Shown here in pieces: positions 21,001-30,000 of a stretch of DNA of 64,000 bases. Position 1 is the stretch's first letter. Each line of letters begins with the position of its first letter. The translations under genes were made by a program, and so were the position numbers. Source of the stretch: Branchipolynoe longqiensis (taxonomy: Eukaryota; Annelida; Polychaeta; Phyllodocida; Polynoidae); assembly GCA_030323885.1 (NCBI GenBank), contig CM059198.1:9446086-9510085 (forward strand), given 5' to 3'. Below the pieces are notes generated by a model, which made no database searches, was not told the origin of the DNA, and saw only the letters and a program-made list of their open reading frames with translations.

Positions 21001-24000
21001 CAAAGAATTGTCCAGTCCGTTGGTGTCCGGTATCAAAATGTACTGAAATGTGTCGAAATGTGTCGCTTTCTGACGGATGCTAAATGGACAAGGAACGTAC
21101 CTTAACGAATACCCACTGGACGATAACCGGACGACAACCGATTGTCTAACGGATGGTCCGAACATCAAACGGACATGTACCGGACTATTCACGGATGCAT
21201 CGAAAACATATACTAACCGAATTCCCACAACACTGTCAACGGACTCTGTAGGAAGCAAACCGGAGAGGTAACAGATGGGTAATGGACATGAACCGGACAA
21301 AACGGACTAAACAAACTTCAATCGGACACCAACCATACACGCCAGTCCGGTGGTGTCCGGTACAAGTTTTGTGCATGTTCAAAACTTGCCACCGTACACA
21401 CAGGACACCACCGGACAGATAACGGACACGCTGGACGCCAACCGTATATAAACCATACATTGTCGTATTTCACCGGACAGTGTCCAGTTTCTGTCCGGTT
21501 CCTCAATCCGGTGAGGTGTGACTGGGCGTTAAACATTCTCCCACATTTACCTACCCTCTGTGCGTCTCTTTATTCTACAGTTGGTTAGTTATTTGGTTAC
21601 CTATAGTTACTTTCCATAACTGTTTTCACATTGTTGTGTTCGTGGTCATTAATTTTTTATTTTAAGTTTAATATTTACCTGCTAGGTGTATCATACCTAA
21701 CATTTATAACCTTTAAGAATTTGCTTCAATTATCAGTGTTTTTTTGCGGGGGGTTTTAAAATGTTTTTTTAAAGTTAGTCTAGCTGTGCGTTTAGCTCCC
21801 TTTTGATTAATTTGCCAAATTACGCATGTTGCCACTAAAATGGACAATTGGGATTACCCAAAGTCAACAGTATTTCCATGGAGCACCTTCTTCCATGAAA
21901 ATATCTGTTGCCTTCTAATAATTCGGTCCACTTCACAGACGAGAAAGGCACAGCTTGGTTACATATAGGTTTATTCAAAACAAATCATTAACCTGTAGCA
22001 GGTCGGGCAGTTCGCGTCATGGAGCTCTAGTATCACTATCAGTATGCTTTCGACATGTCAGTGAATCGAGGCAGATAGTCTGAACAGTAAGTATCAAGTG
22101 AGCAGTGAGCAACATGGTAATCGGTAAATGTATCCTGTAGCAGCATTTCGGTAATTGATCACGTGACATGAAATAGTACGCGTAATAAGTTAAGTAATAA
22201 GTCAAGATAGCGTGAACAAGAGTAGCAAGTAAGTAGTAGACAATGATAACACGGGTAAGCAAAACAAGTTCAAATATGTATCGACAGCAAATTCAGTCGT
22301 CTAGATAACATGAACAGGAGTAGATAAATGATTCAGCCCGTACTTGGAGTACACGGGTGAACGACAACATAGCATAAATACAGGCGAAAATATCTTTAGT
22401 ATGGAACAGGAAGTCGGATGCCTGCCTCCAATATCAAATGGGTACTTATATCGGCACAGAGTTGGTGAAATGGGAGAGAATGCAAAAAGACAAGATGGCG
22501 GCCAAAGAAAGCCATCGATTTCACCTTTAAATTCTATTAAACTATATGTTTTATTATATTTTTCAACTCAAAGGTAGCAGGAAATATGAAGACATATAAA
22601 AAGAATAATTGTTGCTTCTTAGATTGTGAAATTAGGCTCTCATTTAATTTCCCCGCATTTTCGGCAGCTTTTATATAGGGTTGGTATTCACCCGTGTACT
22701 GCAAGTACAGGGTGAATCCTTTATCTAGAACAGGAGTAGCAAGTAAGTAGTAACCAATGATAACACGGGTAATCAAAACAAGTTCAAATAAATATCGACA
22801 ACAAATTCAGTCGTCAAGATAGCGTGAACAAGAGTAGCAAGTAAATAGTCACCAATGATAACACGGGTAATCAAAACAATTAAGTTCAAATAAATATCGA
22901 CAACAAATTCAGTCGTCAAGATAGCATGAACAAGAGTTGCAAGTAAGTAGTAACCAATGATAACGTGGGTAATCAAAGCAAGTTCAAATATATATCGACA
23001 ACAAATTCAGTCGTCAACACTAAATCAGCACTCAACTGAGAAGTATTAGGGTGGACGCGAGAAATCCAATTGTTTGTTTGTTGTTGTTTTACATCCTAGC
23101 AACATCTAAGGTCATATCAGGATGGGTACCGACTTGTGACAGTGCACACTCATGGCAATTTCGTAGTGCTGCCCCACTGGGAGACCACGCCACCAGCACT
23201 ATGAGCTGATATCGCACTCAGTCGCATTATCCTGTCACTGAGCCAACCAGTCCTTGCCCTATCCTAATAATGCAGAGCGCCTGGCTAGGAAGCGACAAGT
23301 ATAAATTTTTAAGTCATTGATAATTTACGCACATATATTTTGTTAATCCTACAGGTTGTGGTTCAAAGGCGGACATCATATTCATAGTCGACTGTTCAGC
23401 ATCACTCGGAACAAACAACTTCAAAGTACAAACAGAGTTTGTCAAAGGTAATGTAGTACAGTGAACCCCCGAATTTATGCCATCTGATTTAACGCCAAGT
23501 CGAGTATAAGGCCAAATAATAATTTTTTTAAATTGGTGATCGTCCTTTTGGAATAAAAACCGTGTCGGGCGGGCGGTATTTTTTTTTTTTTTTTTTTTAA
23601 GTAGACGTTATATTTAACGATACGCGATGGTAGAATGGTCAGTGTCCGCCTCCCGTTCTGATGGGTCGTGGGATTCGAACTCCTGGGTTCGAACCCTCGC
23701 CGAGTCAAACCAACGACATAAAAATTGATATGAAAGTTGAATCGCTGCTAGCCCGACGCATTTTGAACAGTTCAAAAAAAAAAATCAGAGGCGGACGATT
23801 TTTCAGGCACGGGCGGGATTGTTTTTTATTTGGCCTAACGATGAAAGCATTAAATTTGTTTTAATAAAATAATTATTTATATTTGATTCTACATATGAAG
23901 AAGAGTTCAGACGCAAAATCCCGTAAACAACAATCCAAAAACTTTATTCAAATAAAATATTGTTCCTGGGGGTAGTTTTAATTCTCACTAATTCCACTTT

Positions 24001-27000
24001 TCTTGTTATTAAATAGCAATGGAGCAATGAAAAAAATAGGACCATTTAAAGTCAGTCCCATAGTCGGTCGATTTAGAAACGTTTTACTGGATACCCGGAG
24101 GTGGTCGGTTTAGGGAGTTGTTTTTATCGTTACAATGGTATTGTATGGCCGATCGTTTGGGACCCAAATAAAGCGATCGATATAGGGGAGTGGTCGATCT
24201 GTGGAGGTGGCCGGTTAAAGAGGTTTTACTGTATTTATATCAGACACTGCCAGAAACACACAACCATCGAACTTTTTGTTTGTTTGATTGTTTGTTTAAC
24301 GACCCGCCCAGCACAAAAACCATCGAGCTATGCAAGGGTAATGATTCTGGTGCATGTCGTGCAGAGTTTGTGACGTCACTACACGTCGGTGAGCAGAACG
24401 TGCGGGTTGGCTACGTGCCCTTCAACACGGACGTGTACCAGAGCTTCGACCTGGACATGTACGACGATGTGGACAGCGTCATCCAGGGCGTAGGTGAGGC
24501 ACGGGGGGAAGTCGTGAGTCAGTGAGTCAGGGAGTCAGGGAATCAGAGAATCAGAGAGTGACAGTCAGTGTGACTCAGTGATGTCGTTAGTCAGGCAGTC
24601 AGAGAGTCAGTGTGACTCAGTGATGTAGTCAGCCAGTGAGTCAGGGAGTCAGATAATCAGTGACTCAGTGATGTCATCAGTCAATGAGTCAGGGAATCAC
24701 AGTCAGTGTAACTCAGTGATGTCGGTCAGGGAGTGAATGAGTAAGGGAGTCAGAGAGTCACAGTCAGTGTGACTCAGTGATGCCGTTAATCATGGAGTCA
24801 GGGAGTCGGGGAGTTAAAGAGTCAGGTAATCACAGTCAGTGTGACTCAGTGATGTCGGTCAGGGAGTGAATGAGTAAGGGAGTCAGAGAGTCACAGTCAG
24901 TGTGACTCAGTGATGCCGTTAATCATGGAGTCAGGGAGTCGGGGAGTTAAAGAGTCAGGTAATCACAGTCAGTGTGACTCAGTGATGTAGTCAGTCATGG
25001 AGTCAGGGAGCCATGGAGTTAGAGAGTCAGGTAATCGTCAGTCAGTGAGTATGGGAGTCATATAATCATAGGCAGTGTGAATCAGTGATGTCATCAATCA
25101 GTGAGTCAGGGAATCTTGGAGTCAGCATAACGTAGTGAATCGGTGACTCATTGATTTGGGGAATTACATGGTCAGCGTGACTCAGTGAGTCGATGAGTCA
25201 CTTAGTTATGGGGGTCAGCGTGTCTCAGTGAAGCCGTGAGTCAGTGAGTCAATGAGTCACTTAGTCATCGATTCCTGAGATCAGTGTGACTCAGTGAACC
25301 AGTGAGACAGTGAATCAGTGTGTCAGTGAGTTAGGGAATCATTGTGTCCATGTGACTCAGTGAGTCGGTGAGCTTTGACTGTTTGCAATCTACAAACAGT
25401 TACAACCTATAAACAACAAGCAACAAATGCTAAATTATTACTCAAACAAATTTTAAAAGATTTGAATTAAATTGGACTAGTAGTAGTACTGGCCAGTGGT
25501 GAAAACAAGTGTTAACACACTTATAAATCCATTATGAGCAGGGTAAATAAATTCGATCACCAAGAAAATGTAGTAGAAAGGTAAAAACAAACCATTTGCT
25601 ATTTCCTGTTTCAGACCATGTTCGTTACCACAAGGGTCTGACGCGAACAGACAGAGCACTCAGCAAGATGAGAACTATGTTCAAGGTGAGTCAAATCCCG
25701 ATTGTTGTTGTTGTTGGTACATTAGTTGATTAAGCAGGGGAAATTTCAGTCGCAGATGACTGGTCTTCCTCTTTCCACTGCTCCTTGCCCTATCCTAATA
25801 GGCTAGCCTGGCTAGGAAATGACAAGTATCAATTTTTAAGTCATTGGTTTGACTCGACCAGGATTCGAACCCACGATCCCACGATCTACCAACACGGGAG
25901 ACTGACGCTCTAACTCATTCGGCCATCCCGTCTTGTTGATAGACGATGTGTACCACCAACCTTTCCTCTGACTTCAACAGAAAGCCTTTATGGCCATTCC
26001 TATCATTGATCTGTTTAACTACATCCCTACACTAATATTGTCAGGCTCAGCGAAATGCTGTGTCACGCCACGCGATCTATCCTTCTGTGATAGGCCGCGT
26101 TTGGCTGGTTCCTCTCTGGTCTGTTTATGAAGCGCACATGGAAGAATGACGACAAAGCACAAATGTACGCTGAGCTGTTTCATATATTTTGGTCTTTCTT
26201 TGATTAGTTTATCCTACAACATGTAAACATTCATTATTTCTTGTTCAAATATAAAATTTATTTTCTTGAACATAATGCTACAAGCAAAGATTCTACTATT
26301 ATAGTATATAGGCCTAGTAGAATTTTGCTACAAATCTGAATGGGGATGGAATTTTAGTTCCTGCTTATTCCACCAGAGTGCTCGACCGGATGTGCCTCGT
26401 ATTGGAATCCTCATTACAGACGGGAAGTCGGACGCCTGCAAGGAAACGGAAATCGAAGCTACGCAGGCGCGAAAGGTCGACAAGATTCAGATCTTCGTCG
26501 TGGGTGAGTTTGACACATTTAGCAATTGATCTCATTGAAAGCCATTCTTATCAATGCAAATTGACATAATAATATCAGTGTTCTGATTTAATTACTTTTG
26601 TCACTTTTGTTGGTTAATGTTTCATAGTCCAATTGTTTTGAGCTTCTATCACGTTTTGAGAAATTATTTAATAGAGTGATTATTTTTATCTACATTACTT
26701 TCGCTTGAAGTAATTTTTATTTTAAAGTTGCATAGTTTGATGGTTTTGAGTTTCAGATATTTTCTTGGAGCGGGGGGACGTAGCTCAGGCAGTAGAGTGT
26801 CCATCTGTGAAGGTGTGGGTCATGCGATCGATCCTGCTCAGTGGACCCATTTGCAGTTTGGGCTATTTTCCGTTCCAACCAGTGTTCCACAACTGGTTCA
26901 TCGAAGGTTGCGGTATGTGCTGTCCTGTATGTGGGAAAGTGCATATAAAGGACCCCTTGCTGGTTATCGGAAAGAGTAGCCTATGTGAAGGCAGCAGGTT

Positions 27001-30000
27001 TCCTCCATAGAAATATGTCAGGATGTTTGTTTGTTGTTGTTGTTTTTTTTGTGATGGGTATATTTATGCTGCCCATAACGGTTAAGTCTAATGACTTGTT
27101 TTCGCCGCTAGACAGTAATAGTCTTGTGACTCCCCTTCTTTTTATCACTTTCAGTTGTTGTGTAGCTAACTACTGCATGCATTCTTTCTTTGTTTGTAAC
27201 CATTCTCCCACATCCCCCAAACCTCTGTGAGTTTGTTCGTTCTAAAATTGTTTGGTTACCAATAGTTAATTTCTCTGAATGTCTTCACCTTGCTGTGTTA
27301 GTGGACATTAGGTTTTTGCTTTTAAGTTTAAAGTTTACCTTTTGTATTTAAAACTTTGGTTGAATTATCAGTGTATTTTCTATTTATTTATTTATTTATC
27401 TATTTCTTTTTCTTTTTTAATTCATTTGTTGTTGTCATTAGTCTAGCAGTGCATTTAGCTCTCTTTTGATTAATGTTATGTTTGACGCCCAATAGCCGAT
27501 GATAAAAATCGATGTGCTCTAGAGGCCTCGTTAAATAAAAGCTTTACTTTGTTACAAAGGTGTAGGGAAAAACATCGACATTCCTGAGTTGTTGAATGTG
27601 GGCGGCACGAGGAGTACAGTGTTCATTGTGCCAGACTACTTCTCACTGTGGAAGATCAAGACGGCCATCATGAAGAAGGCCAAGTTGGGTGAGTGTCTAA
27701 CAGCCTCATCACTTCTTCTACATATTCTAACGCTACTGCTACCAAAGACAATGTATGACAAGACGTGCCACTCAGCATTTTCCCATGAAATACAGCAAAC
27801 AAGGTAATTGGTCAGGTCCCCTAGCCCAGCCTGACTGCTGTACCATCAAAGACAATGTATGACAAGACGACAAGACACGCCCACTCAGCATTTAACCATG
27901 AAATACAGCAAACAAGGGAATTGGTCAGGTCCCCTAGCCCAGCCTGACTGCTGTACCATCAAAGACAATGTACGACAAGACACGCCCACTCAGCATTTTC
28001 CCATGAAATACAGCAAACAAGGTAATTGGTCAGGTCCCCTAGCCCAGCCAGGGGCGTAGCTAGGCGTAAACGCGTACGCCAAAACGGTGGCATGATTTCC
28101 GAGTGGGGCAGCACTATAAAGTCGTCATGAGTGCGCACTGTCACAAGTATGTAGGTACCCGTCCTGATATGACCTTAGATGTTGCCAGGGCAACCAACCA
28201 TTATGTTGCAAATAAATTTGTCTTCTCTGCAGTGCTCTTGAAGCATCTATTTTAGATCTGCTGGCCATGTTTTACTTGCAGGTAACTGCCAATACTGCCA
28301 CTGGGTGGCGCCAATGGACCTTCAGGTCGACACCACCAGGGGGCTCTACAAGGAGGAGGTGGGTACCCAGACCTATTTTTTGTTATTGTGATGAATTTAA
28401 TTACCCTGCTCATAACGGATAGGCCTAAGTGTGTTAACACTTGTTTTCACTGCTGGGCAGCCCGAGTCCACTTTGATTCAAATCTTTTGAATTTTGTTTT
28501 AGTAATAATTTAGGTTTTCTTGCTTCTTGTTTATGGCTTGTAACTGTTTGTAAATTGCAAACGGTCCTAAATCCAGCTTTCACTATTCTTTGTGTTAATC
28601 CATTTAAACATCATCTGTATTTCTAGGTTACATTATTTGTTGGTAGTTTTTTAAACATGGATATGTTTTCTGTATTTTGTGTTTTTCACCTTGTTTGTGA
28701 CCTCCTTGGGTTTTTTTTGTTAGAGATTTGTTGTCCTCATATAATTTTAGGTGATCCTGTTGCCTGTATTTTTAGGAATTTTACTCATACTATATTATGC
28801 AGGTCTGGCATTGGGAGGAGTTTACTCTTCCCTAGGCATATTGTTTGTGTTCTGCAACATTTCTTGGAAGGCAATCTGTATTTTTCAGCTTTAAAAATCC
28901 TGTATGAATCTGGAAGAATCTGTCTCACATAACAATTTATACACATTTCCCGCATACCATGAAAAACATGTGAATACAATGGAAGAGTTCAGGCGCAAAA
29001 TCTTGTAAACGCCAATCCAGAAATGTTATCAAAGTAAAAGATTTGTATGTGAAGGTAATTGTAATTCTCACTAATTCCACTTTTCTTGTGATGAAATGGT
29101 TATGGAGCAATGAACACAAATATAGGAATATAAAAAATGAACTGTTTGAAGGATTGACTCCAATGTTTATCTCAATTTTTGGATTGGCGTTTACGGAGTT
29201 TTGCATATGAAGAGTTCAGGCACAAAACCATGAAAACAGCAATCCAAAAATGTAGTTTAAATAAACGATTTTTACCTGAATATAATTTTAATTCTCACTA
29301 ATTCCACTTTTCTTAGATCACATGGTTATGGAGCAATAAACAAAAGCAAAGGAAGATAAACAAATAAAGTTTTTGAGGGTTTGATTCCAATGTTTATCTC
29401 AATTTCTGGATTTGTGTTTGCGTGGTTTTGCGCCTGAACTCTTCATATGAACTCCTCAATTACATCATTTTATTACTTTAAGTGGCTGTCACACATCACC
29501 GGATTGAGCAACGGACAGAATTGTCTAGTCGGGTGGTGTTTCGGCATGATAAGTATCAAAATGTATTAAAATGTGTCAAAATGTTGCGATATCGGGACAA
29601 GGGGGCTGGACGAATGGACATGAAACAGACATGAAACGGACATGAACAGATAACCAATGGATGGTAAGCGGATTAAACAGACTCAAACCGGACAAGAACC
29701 ATACACATCAATCTGGTGGCATCGATTCCAAGTTTTGTGCATGTTCAAAGCTTATATTGGATCGGGCCGGATATCAACGGATATCAATGGATATGCAATG
29801 GATATAGAACGGACACAAACCGGACTTTGCCAGATATTAACGGACTTTGTTCGGTTTCTTTCCGTTTCCACAATCCGGTGATGTGTGACAGCCGCTTTAA
29901 GATTATATACGACAAACTACATTACATTCACATACAACATTCATCACTGTGACTGAACATCAGCTCCATTACACTGTACTGTTGTGGAATGCATAGAAGG

